A stretch of 64,000 bases of DNA from Berkiella sp964594635 (GTDB lineage: Bacteria > Pseudomonadota > Gammaproteobacteria > Berkiellales > Berkiellaceae). A program made the translations under genes and the position numbers. A model generated the notes under the pieces. The model did no database searches. It worked only from the letters and a program-made list of their open reading frames with translations, and was not told where the DNA came from. Location: the NCBI GenBank assembly GCA_964594635.1, contig CAZQMV010000007.1, forward strand, positions 1-64,000, in the 5' to 3' direction. Below, in pieces: positions 52,520 through 60,985 of this stretch (positions are counted from its first letter, which is position 1; every line of letters starts with the position of its first letter).

Positions 52520-52993
52520 ATGAAATATAGAATGTCTTTACCCTTAATTGTTCTTTCAACCGGCCTATTAGTTGGCTGCCAATCTACTGGTGGCGGTAAC
52601 CAAGAAGTGGCAGGGACAGTCATTGGTGGTGCTACAGGCGGTTTCATTGGCTCGCAGTTTGGTCAAGGAGCAGGCCGTTGGGCAGGTGGTGCAGTTGGTG
52701 TTTTAGCCGGAGCAGTTGCGGGTCAAGCCATTGGCCATTACCTTGATGAATCAGATAATGGTCATGCCAGAAGAGCATTCTCAGCTGCTTCAAGAGCACC
52801 TGTAGGCGAAACAGTCTATTGGGAAAATGGTCGTACTGGGCACCACGGTTGGTACCAACCTTGTGCCGATGGTCATTCTCGCTATGGCAACTACTGCCGT
52901 GAATTTACCATGAATGCGAATATTGACGGTCGCTGCCAAAGAGTGACTGGCACAGCATGTCGCAGAGCGAATGGAACATGGTACGAATTATAA
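52520..52993 (+). CDS. Glycine-zipper lipoprotein (17-kDa surface antigen type)
   Basis: The product has a signal sequence with lipobox LVGCQ, so Cys at about 19 would be lipidated. A glycine-zipper segment follows (VIGGATGGFIGSQFGQGAG, then GVLAGAVAGQAIGHYLDE), as in the rickettsial 17-kDa antigen and SlyB-type proteins. The C-terminal domain has HARRAFSAA, WENGRTG and several Cys and aromatic residues. It is probably anchored in the outer membrane. The start is uncertain: ATG 52520 gives a normal signal peptide, but neither it nor the upstream frame start at 52463 has a clear ribosome-binding site. Confidence 0.75.
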   Translation: MKYRMSLPLIVLSTGLLVGCQSTGGGNQEVAGTVIGGATGGFIGSQFGQGAGRWAGGAVGVLAGAVAGQAIGHYLDESDNGHARRAFSAASRAPVGETVYWENGRTGHHGWYQPCADGHSRYGNYCREFTMNANIDGRCQRVTGTACRRANGTWYEL

Positions 52994-53024
52994 TAAAATA
53001 AGTTAGCAATTAAACACAATATTG

Positions 53025-53051
53025 ATATTCCTAGCGTCTTGCTAGGAATAT
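53025..53051 (+). terminator. Intrinsic terminator
   Basis: ATATTCCTAGC (53025-53035) and GCTAGGAATAT (53041-53051) form a perfect 11-base stem with a five-base loop and a short T stretch after it. It ends the lipoprotein transcript ahead of hisS. Confidence 0.7.
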
Positions 53052-53090
53052 TTAGCTGCTCCTCTGCTTAGTTGTCGCACTTGTGACTGG

Positions 53091-53126
53091 TTCTTGTTAA
53101 AGTAAACCCCTTTATTTTAACAAGAA
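53091..53126 (+). promoter_or_regulatory. Perfect inverted repeat in the hisS leader
   Basis: TTCTTGTTAAA (53091-53101) and TTTAACAAGAA (53116-53126) are perfect 11-base arms separated by 14 bases. The repeat ends 21 bases before the hisS ATG, close to the AAGGAG ribosome-binding site. It could be a protein-binding operator or an RNA hairpin that affects translation. Confidence 0.5.
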
Positions 53127-53147
53127 TCGCCAAGGAGCAGTTTTGTT

Positions 53148-54428
53148 ATGTCATCAGGCCTAAAAGTCGTCAAGGGAATGAAAGATACTTTGCCGCATGA
53201 AGTAGCTGCTTGGCATTACGTTGAAGCAAAGATCCGAGCTCTCGTCTCATCTTATGGTTACCAAGAAATTCGTATGCCCTTACTTGAGCAGACCGATCTA
53301 TTCAAACGTGCTATCGGAGAAGTCACCGATATTGTCGAAAAGGAAATGTACACGTTTGAAGATAAAGGGGGCGAAAGCCTGACGCTGCGTCCTGAAAGTA
53401 CTGCCCAGACAGTTCGAGCGGTTCTTGAGAATAGCCTGATCCGAAACCAATCCCAACGATTATGGTATTATGGCGCCATGTTTAGGCGTGAAAACCCCCA
53501 AAAGGGGCGATATCGTCAATTTCATCAGTTTGGCGTTGAGGCTTTTGCTTTGCAAGGGCCAGATGTGGATGCAGAGCAGATCTTGATGATGGCGAGATTG
53601 TGGCGTGAAGTGGGATTAAGTAATAAGGTAGTTTTGAAACTTAATTCTCTGGGGCTAGCAACAGAGCGTGCAACTTACCGCAAAGCGTTAGTTGATTATT
53701 TTAGAGCCTCGATAGATTTGTTAGACGAAGACAGTAAGCGACGATTAGAGAGTAATCCACTTAGGATATTGGATAGCAAAAATGAAGCAATGAAACCACT
53801 CATTGCCAAAGCGCCCATCCTTTTAGATTACTTAGGCAGTGAATCACTCGATCATTTTGAACAGCTGAAACAGCTTTTAGAAAATGCGGGTCTTGCTTTT
53901 GAAGTGGATACGCGATTAGTACGTGGTTTAGATTATTACACCCATACCGTTTATGAATGGGTGACAACCGAATTAGGTTCGCAAGGCACCGTGTGTGCGG
54001 GTGGACGTTATAACGATCTGGTTAGCCAAATGGGTGGACCCGCGACAGCAGGTGTTGGCTTTGCCATGGGCGTTGAGCGCTTAGTGATGTTATTGGTTGA
54101 TAATAACCTTATCCCAACACTTTCAACCGTTGACGCGTATTGTGTTGCGGAAGGGGCATTAGCCGAAAAGCAGGTACTCGTGTTAGCTGAAAAATTACGA
54201 GATGCGTTACCCACATTACGATTACTGGTGAATTGTGGGGGCGGCAGTTTTAAGAGCCAATTTAAAAAGGCTGACAAAAGCGGCGCTAGTTTTGCGCTGA
54301 TTTTGGGTGAAGAAGAAATAAAAAACCAGATGATCAGTATTAAATCTTTACGAGAAGAGATGCCTCAACAAACGGTAACGATCCTTGAGGCAATTGCTTT
54401 TTTCAAAACGCGTTTGAAGATTAATTAA
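53148..54428 (+). CDS. hisS: Histidine--tRNA ligase
   Basis: This class II synthetase charges tRNA-His. Motif 2 is seen as FRRENPQKGRYRQFHQFGVE, the histidine-specific motifs as LVRGLDYYTHTVYEW and GGRYNDLV, and motif 3 as GFAMGVERL. The C-terminal anticodon domain is present, for 426 residues. AAGGAG stands ten bases before the ATG. It leads the hisS-yfgM-bamB-der group found in many gammaproteobacteria. Confidence 0.97.
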   Translation: MSSGLKVVKGMKDTLPHEVAAWHYVEAKIRALVSSYGYQEIRMPLLEQTDLFKRAIGEVTDIVEKEMYTFEDKGGESLTLRPESTAQTVRAVLENSLIRNQSQRLWYYGAMFRRENPQKGRYRQFHQFGVEAFALQGPDVDAEQILMMARLWREVGLSNKVVLKLNSLGLATERATYRKALVDYFRASIDLLDEDSKRRLESNPLRILDSKNEAMKPLIAKAPILLDYLGSESLDHFEQLKQLLENAGLAFEVDTRLVRGLDYYTHTVYEWVTTELGSQGTVCAGGRYNDLVSQMGGPATAGVGFAMGVERLVMLLVDNNLIPTLSTVDAYCVAEGALAEKQVLVLAEKLRDALPTLRLLVNCGGGSFKSQFKKADKSGASFALILGEEEIKNQMISIKSLREEMPQQTVTILEAIAFFKTRLKIN

Positions 54429-54448
54429 GTAACAGGGGATATTCATTC

Positions 54449-55108
54449 ATGGAAGCATATGCAACAGAAGAACAACAATTAGAAGCTGTGAAAAATTGGT
54501 TTAAAAAACATGGTAATCAATTGACCTGGGCGTTGATTATTATTTTTTCAATCATTGCAGGGGTTCGATATTGGTTTCATCATCAAGACGTGGTGGCCGA
54601 ACAAGCTTCTGAAAATTATGTGTCATTAATGATGGCATTTGAGCAAAAAGATGAAACGACCTTAAAAAGCAAAGCTGAACTGCTATTAAAGCAATATCCG
54701 CAAACACCTTATGCGTCATTAGCAGCATTGGTGATAGCTCATCAAGCGGTTAAAGACAATGACTATAAAAAAGCCATTGAAGGATATCAGTGGGTTATCA
54801 ATCACGGTAAACAAGCTGATTTTTCTGCTTTGTCACGCGCAAGATTGATGCGTTTACTGATCGCTGAGAATAAACTTGATGAAGCTTTGGCGGTATTTGA
54901 TGAACAAAAAGCCCGCGGCTTTTTGCCACTCATGGCAGAAATGAAAGGGGATGTTCTGTTAAAGAAAAATGATCCTAAAGGGGCTAAAAGCGCCTACGAA
55001 TTAGCGATTAAATCGGCGAAAGAAGAAAGCATGGTGGGCCCTTTGTTAAAAATGAAATTAGAAGAACTTGGGATCGCAGTAGATAAAAATAAGGCAGAAA
55101 AATCATGA
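54449..55108 (+). CDS. yfgM: YfgM-family ancillary SecYEG translocon subunit (TPR)
   Basis: YfgM is a bitopic inner-membrane protein that links the SecYEG translocon to periplasmic chaperones. The product has the typical N-terminus (EEQQLEAVKNWFKKHG), one membrane helix (LTWALIIIFSIIAGVRYWF) and a periplasmic TPR domain. Length is 219 residues. It overlaps bamB by four bases (ATGA). Confidence 0.92.
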   Translation: MEAYATEEQQLEAVKNWFKKHGNQLTWALIIIFSIIAGVRYWFHHQDVVAEQASENYVSLMMAFEQKDETTLKSKAELLLKQYPQTPYASLAALVIAHQAVKDNDYKKAIEGYQWVINHGKQADFSALSRARLMRLLIAENKLDEALAVFDEQKARGFLPLMAEMKGDVLLKKNDPKGAKSAYELAIKSAKEESMVGPLLKMKLEELGIAVDKNKAEKS

Positions 55109-56304
55109 TTAAAGGATTGATAAAAGGGTTAAGCGTCGTCGCTATCAGCGGCCTTTTACTGCAAACGATGGGTTGTGGTCAAAGCCCAGTTCGAAATCCT
55201 TTTGCTGGTCGTCAAGAACCTAAAATCGGTGAACTGCCAGAATTGTCGGCGGCAAAATCGGTGCCTGTCGTAGCCAATGTTGCTTGGACAAATGGAACAC
55301 TGTCAAAACAAGAATATTTCACCAAGCTGAAACCTTATGTTGGTCCGCAGATGGTTTATGGCGCCGATCACAGTGGTAAAGTGGTTGCGTTAGATTCCAA
55401 TAGCGGCAAAAAACTGTGGAGTGTTAGCACCGGTAAAAAATGGATAGCAGGCCCAACGTTTTTTGATAATAAATTATTGTTAACGACTAAAGATGCGATG
55501 GTTGTTGCATTAGATGCTAATGATGGACGCCAATTGTGGGAAGCGAAAGTATCGAGTGAAGTGCTTGCGCCCGCCTGTGCTGCAAAAGGCGTGGTACTTG
55601 TTCATGCTATTGATGGTTCCGTTAGTGCAATCGATGCAAATAAAGGCACACCTATTTGGCGAGTTGATCAATCCGTACCTTCTTTGAGCTTGCATTACAG
55701 CAGTTCGCCTGTTGTCAGTGGCAATACCGTATTAGTCGGTTTTGCAACCGGTAAATTGCAAGCATTTGATTTACAAAGTGGCTTAGTGACATGGGAAAGA
55801 CCTATCACACAGCCTCGTGGTCGATCTGAATTGCAACGCATGGTCGATATTAGTGCGGATCCTGTGGTGGTGGGTGAAATCGTTTATGCGATTAATTATC
55901 AAGGCAAACTCGCTGCCGTTAATGTTAATTCAGGCAATTTAGTCTGGGAACGTGATATTTCGTCTTATCAAAATATTGCGGTTGATCACCAATATTTGTA
56001 TGTGACTGATACGTCTCATCAATTATGGGCTATCGACCAACACACCGGCAAAACCTATTGGAAGCAAGATGCATTAAATGATCGCTTCATTACGGGCCCT
56101 GCCGTCGTGAGAGGAAATGTGGTTGTAGCAGATCGTGGAGGATATCTGCATTTTGTGGATAGCCGTAATGGTCATCTGCTTGATCGTTTACAAATTAAAG
56201 GCAAGTATTACCAAGAGCCTGTTACCAATGCCAATGGCGTTTGGGTTCGAGCACAAAGTGGTAAAATTGCTGCAGTCCGCTTAAAAGATGGGAGCGTGGG
56301 ATGA
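55105..56304 (+). CDS. bamB: Outer membrane protein assembly factor BamB
   Basis: BamB is a lipoprotein of the BAM complex that inserts outer-membrane beta-barrels. The lipobox is TMGC at about residue 24. The rest is an eight-bladed propeller with PQQ-like repeats, such as VVALDSNSGKKLWSVSTG, VVALDANDGRQLWEA and LAAVNVNSGNLVWERDI. Length is 399 residues. It overlaps yfgM and der by four bases each. Confidence 0.95.
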   Translation: MIKGLIKGLSVVAISGLLLQTMGCGQSPVRNPFAGRQEPKIGELPELSAAKSVPVVANVAWTNGTLSKQEYFTKLKPYVGPQMVYGADHSGKVVALDSNSGKKLWSVSTGKKWIAGPTFFDNKLLLTTKDAMVVALDANDGRQLWEAKVSSEVLAPACAAKGVVLVHAIDGSVSAIDANKGTPIWRVDQSVPSLSLHYSSSPVVSGNTVLVGFATGKLQAFDLQSGLVTWERPITQPRGRSELQRMVDISADPVVVGEIVYAINYQGKLAAVNVNSGNLVWERDISSYQNIAVDHQYLYVTDTSHQLWAIDQHTGKTYWKQDALNDRFITGPAVVRGNVVVADRGGYLHFVDSRNGHLLDRLQIKGKYYQEPVTNANGVWVRAQSGKIAAVRLKDGSVG

Positions 56305-57725
56305 TACCGTTAATTGCCATAGTCGGGCGACCTAATGTTGGGAAATCTACTTTATTCAACTGTTTAACGCAATCGCGTCAAGCCTTGGTGATGGACCAGC
56401 CTGGAGTTACCCGTGATCGGCAATGCGGCCATGGAAATTGGCAAGACAAATCCTTTTTGGTGGTTGATACCGGTGGTATTGGCGAAGGCAAAACCCAGGA
56501 CTTGATTGACCAAGCTTCTTATCATCAAGCTATCCAAGCATTAGGCGATGCCGATCTCATTTTGTTTGTGGTGGATGCGCGTCAAGGTTTTATGCCAACC
56601 GATGCTGAACTCGCTAAAATGTTACGCAAGCAATCCAAACCCATGATGCTGGTTATCAACAAAGTCGATGGGTTGAATATTGAAGTGGCGAGCGCAGAAT
56701 TTTATCGTAGCGGTTTCACGCACCAAGTTGAAACCGCCGCGAGTCACAATCGGGGTATTCATAACTTATTGGAAAAAGCCTTCGCGTTGATTCCAGAAGA
56801 AAAACAAGATGAATTCGAACTTGAACCGGAATATCGCGATGCGCCCAAAGTGGCCATTATCGGCAGACCGAATGTCGGCAAATCCACTTTAGTGAACCGT
56901 TTATTAGGTGAAGAGCGAGTGATTGTTTGCGATAGACCAGGCACGACTCGTGATAGCATCTATGTGCCTTTAGAGCGCATGGGCAAAAACTACACCTTGA
57001 TTGACACCGCCGGTGTGAGAAGAAAAAGCACCATTACTGAAACACTCGAAAAATTCTCGGTCATTAAAACCTTTCAGGCCATTAAAGACGCTCATGTTTG
57101 TATCATGGTGTTTGATGCCAAATTAGGCTTAACCGATCAAGATCTCACCTTGCTCGATCTTGCTATTGAAGAAGGCAGTGGTTTGATTATCGTTGCCAAT
57201 AAATGGGATGGTTTAGCTGACGAAGATAAAGAAAATGTGAAAAAGCAATTAGTTTATCGCTTAAAATTCGCGCACTTTGCGCCACGGCATTTTATATCTG
57301 CTTTACATGGTTCAGGGGTTGGGAATTTATTCCCATTAATCGATCAAGTATTTGCCAGTGTGAATACGGTTTTATCAACAACCGACTTATCCGATATTCT
57401 ACAAAGGGCTATTCGTTCACATGAACCGCCATTAGTGAAAGGCCGACGTATTAAATTGCGGTATGCACACTGTGGTGGACATAATCCCTTAAAAGTCGTG
57501 ATCCATGGTAATCAGACCGAGGAACTACCGCAAAGTTATCAGCGTTATTTATCGAAGTTCTTTATGAAAGCGTTAAAGCTTGTTGGTACACCCGTTAAAA
57601 TCATCTGTAAAACGGGTGAAAATCCTTATGAGGGCAAACGCAATATTTTAACGCCAAGACAAGTTAAAAAACGCCAACGGTTAATGAATTTTGTTAAAAA
57701 GCACGCTAAGCGTCGTAAAGGCTAA
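56301..57725 (+). CDS. der: Ribosome biogenesis GTPase Der (EngA)
   Basis: Der is an essential GTPase with two G domains, needed for 50S assembly. Both P-loops read GRPNVGKST, one at the N-terminus and one near residue 190. NKVD and NKWD are the guanine-specificity motifs, and a KH-like domain ends the protein with a basic tail (KKHAKRRKG). Length is 474 residues. Two stem-loops follow the stop. Confidence 0.97.
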   Translation: MIPLIAIVGRPNVGKSTLFNCLTQSRQALVMDQPGVTRDRQCGHGNWQDKSFLVVDTGGIGEGKTQDLIDQASYHQAIQALGDADLILFVVDARQGFMPTDAELAKMLRKQSKPMMLVINKVDGLNIEVASAEFYRSGFTHQVETAASHNRGIHNLLEKAFALIPEEKQDEFELEPEYRDAPKVAIIGRPNVGKSTLVNRLLGEERVIVCDRPGTTRDSIYVPLERMGKNYTLIDTAGVRRKSTITETLEKFSVIKTFQAIKDAHVCIMVFDAKLGLTDQDLTLLDLAIEEGSGLIIVANKWDGLADEDKENVKKQLVYRLKFAHFAPRHFISALHGSGVGNLFPLIDQVFASVNTVLSTTDLSDILQRAIRSHEPPLVKGRRIKLRYAHCGGHNPLKVVIHGNQTEELPQSYQRYLSKFFMKALKLVGTPVKIICKTGENPYEGKRNILTPRQVKKRQRLMNFVKKHAKRRKG

Positions 57726-57780
57726 TCTTGCTTTCATTCTACAAGATTAAGTTAGCTAACATAATCTTAAAAGATTATGT
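57723..57780 (+). terminator. Stem-loops after der
   Basis: TAATCTTG (57723-57730) pairs with CAAGATTA (57742-57749), and ACATAATCTT (57759-57768) pairs with AAGATTATGT (57771-57780) as a near-palindrome with a two-base centre. The first likely ends the hisS-der transcript. The second could be an operator for the kinase gene. Confidence 0.45.
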
Positions 57781-57787
57781 CCTTATG

Positions 57788-57816
57788 TTTGCAATCTAAA
57801 TTGATTAATTTATAAT
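57788..57816 (+). promoter_or_regulatory. Promoter of the kinase gene
   Basis: TTTGCA (57788-57793) and TATAAT (57811-57816) are 17 bases apart, a good sigma-70 match. The kinase ATG lies 31 bases further on. The gene is therefore likely transcribed by itself rather than with der. Confidence 0.6.
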
Positions 57817-57847
57817 CTGATTTTTTCAGCATAGTTGAACATATCCC

Positions 57848-59707
57848 ATGTTGACCAGCCCTCGCCTTTCAAGCCCTAGCGAAGAGAGTTTTATTCCTGA
57901 AGAAAAAGTTCAAGCCATTATGAAGTTGGTTGAAAATGAATTAAGACTTCGTGAATTTGGTAAAGAAGATATTGTCGTTAGTATTGAACATGAAAAAATA
58001 AAGTGGCAAATTTTGGTTGCTAAAAAAGGTGATCAAAAACAATCTAAAAAAATTCACCTTAAAGCTTTAGATCTCTATGTTTTAGATCATAACCGGATTT
58101 TAGGTGAGGGCGCGCAAGGAAAAGTTATCTTGGGGCAACACATCACAAGCAATAAATTGGTTGCAGTTAAAATTCAAAAAGTGAACACACCCTCTTTTGA
58201 TTATGACTTGTGGATAGAGCGCCGAAACCTGGATTTATGTAATCGTTTACATGCTTGTGCCAAAGATCTTCCAGCGGATGTTAAATTAGAAGGTTTAACG
58301 TCGGATCAATATGAAGCCGAGATAGCTAAAATGACGGTCCATTATACCGTAATGACCTATGTTCCAGGGAGCTGCTTAAGAGACTTTCTATATGAATTGG
58401 ATACAACGCAACCTAAAGATGTGCCGAGTTTTTTTGTAAAGAAAAAAGAATTAGATATCATGACGATCTCTAGATTAGCCGTGTATGCTATCCGGGAAAT
58501 GATGGGGTTACATGCGGTTGGCTTAGTGCATCGGGATATTAAAACGGATAATTTTGTTGTCAATAAAGCAGGTCAACTGCAAGAAGTGACTGCTTTAAAA
58601 TTAATCGATTTGGGCACAGGTATTCTCGAAGGTAAAGAAGAGTGCAAAGAAGATGCTAGCACGCTCGGGTATATGCCCCCTGAATACTTGAGGGATGTTA
58701 AAGAACGCCCAAATTGGGACAAAGCCTGTGATGTTTGGCAACTGGGTATTGTATTAGGCGAGATATTAACTAAATATAACGTTCAAGAAGGTTTGAAAAA
58801 ATATTCGCAGATCCAAAAAGAACAGGACATAAAACGCCATCTAACCGTTGACGAGATCAAAGGATTGATGCCAGACGTATTTGCGCCTTTACCAATAAAA
58901 GAGGAAAAAGAGGGCAAAGGTTCTGGAATTAAGTCTGTTGAGAAAATTGATGAGAATGCCAAAGACGAATTACGTTATCAATTAATTAAATGTATTCAAA
59001 AAATGACTTTGATTGAAAGAGAAAAAAGACCAATTAACGAAGCATTGACAGACGTTGCTGCGAGACTATTTTCTGCATATATTAAAGCAGGGCATCTCTT
59101 GTCTCTGAAGGATCCCACTCAACGACTGAGTGAATATAAAACATTGAAGCGACAAAATACCGTTTCAGAGTTACCGAAAAGCGTCTCGTTTGCTGCTTCA
59201 TCTGTGCCAAAGCATCAAGCCGCATCATCATCCAGATCGAGTCGCAGTCAATCCAGTGCACCAGCCAAAATTCAAATCATTCAGCCGCTTATTAAGCCAC
59301 GCAGGCGTACTAGTACACAAATAAGCCCAAATGAGGCTGATGTTTTTCAGCAATCGGCAGAAGAACCAAGTCTTAGTACCGAATTTGCAAAAATGGCCTT
59401 AGCAGATAAATCACCTGAAGAATTGTTGGTGGAGAAATTGCAGCATTTACAAATGAGTTGCGAGCTGCATTCAAATCATGATCAAGATGATCTGGGATTG
59501 GATTCGGTAAGTGATATCATGATGTTTTCGCTTATTGGCCGTCGCTTAAAGTTGGCAGCTGAATCAAAGGGAATAGAGCAACAAAAACATTTAGAATGCT
59601 TAGAGAAAATAACGAAAAAATATGTACCGTCGAAAAATCCGATGTTAAATCAGCAAATAGAGTCGATCAAAATAGCTTTAGCAACACGATCTAGTCCGAT
59701 GAAGTGA
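57848..59707 (+). CDS. Eukaryote-like Ser/Thr protein kinase (putative effector)
   Basis: A protein kinase domain spans about residues 75-420. Its motifs are the Gly loop GEGAQGKV (86-93), the VAVK lysine (108), HRDIKTDN (228-235), DLG in place of DFG (254-256), PPE in place of APE (277-279) and a CDVWQLG segment. All catalytic residues are present, so activity is expected. The C-terminal 200 residues are a Ser/Arg-rich linker and a helical region without recognised domain. There is no signal peptide or membrane helix and no PASTA repeats, so it differs from bacterial PknB types and resembles kinases secreted by Legionella (LegK group). It interrupts the usual der-xseA order. Its 3' end overlaps xseA by 17 bases. 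Confidence 0.8.
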   Translation: MLTSPRLSSPSEESFIPEEKVQAIMKLVENELRLREFGKEDIVVSIEHEKIKWQILVAKKGDQKQSKKIHLKALDLYVLDHNRILGEGAQGKVILGQHITSNKLVAVKIQKVNTPSFDYDLWIERRNLDLCNRLHACAKDLPADVKLEGLTSDQYEAEIAKMTVHYTVMTYVPGSCLRDFLYELDTTQPKDVPSFFVKKKELDIMTISRLAVYAIREMMGLHAVGLVHRDIKTDNFVVNKAGQLQEVTALKLIDLGTGILEGKEECKEDASTLGYMPPEYLRDVKERPNWDKACDVWQLGIVLGEILTKYNVQEGLKKYSQIQKEQDIKRHLTVDEIKGLMPDVFAPLPIKEEKEGKGSGIKSVEKIDENAKDELRYQLIKCIQKMTLIEREKRPINEALTDVAARLFSAYIKAGHLLSLKDPTQRLSEYKTLKRQNTVSELPKSVSFAASSVPKHQAASSSRSSRSQSSAPAKIQIIQPLIKPRRRTSTQISPNEADVFQQSAEEPSLSTEFAKMALADKSPEELLVEKLQHLQMSCELHSNHDQDDLGLDSVSDIMMFSLIGRRLKLAAESKGIEQQKHLECLEKITKKYVPSKNPMLNQQIESIKIALATRSSPMK

Positions 59708-60914
59708 TCTCGGTGACGGTGCTATTAAAAGATCCTTGGCTGAGCTTGGTATTGACAGTTTGGCCAAGGGCAAGCTCTTTACTCTCTCTTATCACATGAC
59801 CTGTATTGGGATCGGTGACCAGCGCATAACCGCGACTCAGCGTTTCTAAAGGACTGACACTATTTAAGTGGGTGCTAAACTTAGCAAGACGGTGGCCTGC
59901 ATTTTGCAATGTATTTTGTATCAACATTTGCATCTTGCTTTGTAAATGTTGGCAACGCAAATTGGCTTGTTGTAAACGCTGACCAGGGTGAAGCAAGCGC
60001 TTTTCCAGACCATCTAATTTAAGCGCATAATGCTGTAGCAAACGTAAACCTGCTTGGTTTAATCGTTGCCGCTTATGTTCAAAAATCCCTAATAAATCTT
60101 CGCTATCGGGCGTGGCTTTTTCAGCTGCAACCGATGGTGTAGGGGCTCTTTCATCTGCCACAAAATCGGCAATGGTAAAATCCACTTCATGGCCAATACC
60201 CGTAATAATGGGTAATTCACTTTCATAAATCGCTTTAGCGACAATTTCTTCATTGAAGCACCACAGATCTTCTAAAGAACCACCCCCTCGTGCCACGATT
60301 AACACATCACACGCTTTAGCCTGATTGGCCTTTTGAATGGCATTGGCGATTTCTTTAGCTGCTGCCGATCCTTGGACGCTGGTATGGTAGAGGGTGATGG
60401 GGGCAATAGGATATCGTCGTTTTAAGACGGTTAAAATATCTTGTAAGGCTGCTGCGGTTTTTGAGGTCACAATACCAATATGTTTGGGAAAATGAGGTAA
60501 AGCTCTTTTGCGCTCTGTGGCAAAATAGCCGCTGGCAAGGAGTTTGGCTTTGAGGGCTTCAAAAGCAATTTGGAGCTGTCCTTGTCCGCTTTCTTCCATT
60601 GTCAGTACCGTCAGCTGGTAGGAGCCACCTTGCTCGTAAACAGTGACATTGCCTCTTAAAATGACCTCAAGTCCGTCTTTGGGGGTAAAGCCTAATTGGC
60701 GATTTTGGCCGCGAAACATCACGCAACGGATCTGTGCATAAGCGTCTTTCAAGGTGAAATAAAGATGTCCAGAATGGTGTGGCTTCACGCCTGATAGCTC
60801 ACCTTTGACCCATAAGCTACCGAACTCGGTTTCAAGGATCGTACGAGCGGCTTGGTTTAGCTGCTGAACTGTTAATACCGATTTTTCTTCTTTCATTTCT
60901 ATAGATGTGAACAT
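59691..60914 (-). CDS. xseA: Exodeoxyribonuclease VII large subunit
   Basis: XseA with XseB degrades single-stranded DNA in both directions. The N-terminal OB-fold is seen (LWVKGELSGVKPHHSGHLYFTLKD), then the catalytic domain with GIVTSKTAAALQDI, DVLIVARGGGSLEDLW and TGIGHEVDFTIADFVAD, and the helical C-terminus. Length is 407 residues, a little shorter than in E. coli. ATG 60914 is preceded by AAGG. It is divergent from guaB as in E. coli and overlaps the kinase gene tail to tail. Confidence 0.95.
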   Translation of the reverse strand: MFTSIEMKEEKSVLTVQQLNQAARTILETEFGSLWVKGELSGVKPHHSGHLYFTLKDAYAQIRCVMFRGQNRQLGFTPKDGLEVILRGNVTVYEQGGSYQLTVLTMEESGQGQLQIAFEALKAKLLASGYFATERKRALPHFPKHIGIVTSKTAAALQDILTVLKRRYPIAPITLYHTSVQGSAAAKEIANAIQKANQAKACDVLIVARGGGSLEDLWCFNEEIVAKAIYESELPIITGIGHEVDFTIADFVADERAPTPSVAAEKATPDSEDLLGIFEHKRQRLNQAGLRLLQHYALKLDGLEKRLLHPGQRLQQANLRCQHLQSKMQMLIQNTLQNAGHRLAKFSTHLNSVSPLETLSRGYALVTDPNTGHVIRESKELALGQTVNTKLSQGSFNSTVTEITSSD

Positions 60915-60985
60915 GTAAAGACCTTTATTTTTAGCCTAAAAACGGTTAAAATAAGCGATTATTTTTTACGTATGGGATGTGAATC

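Noticed and set aside
53091..53126. T-box or histidine attenuator in the hisS leader
   Set aside because: No His-codon-rich leader peptide, T-box sequence or alternative terminator was found; only a simple inverted repeat is present.
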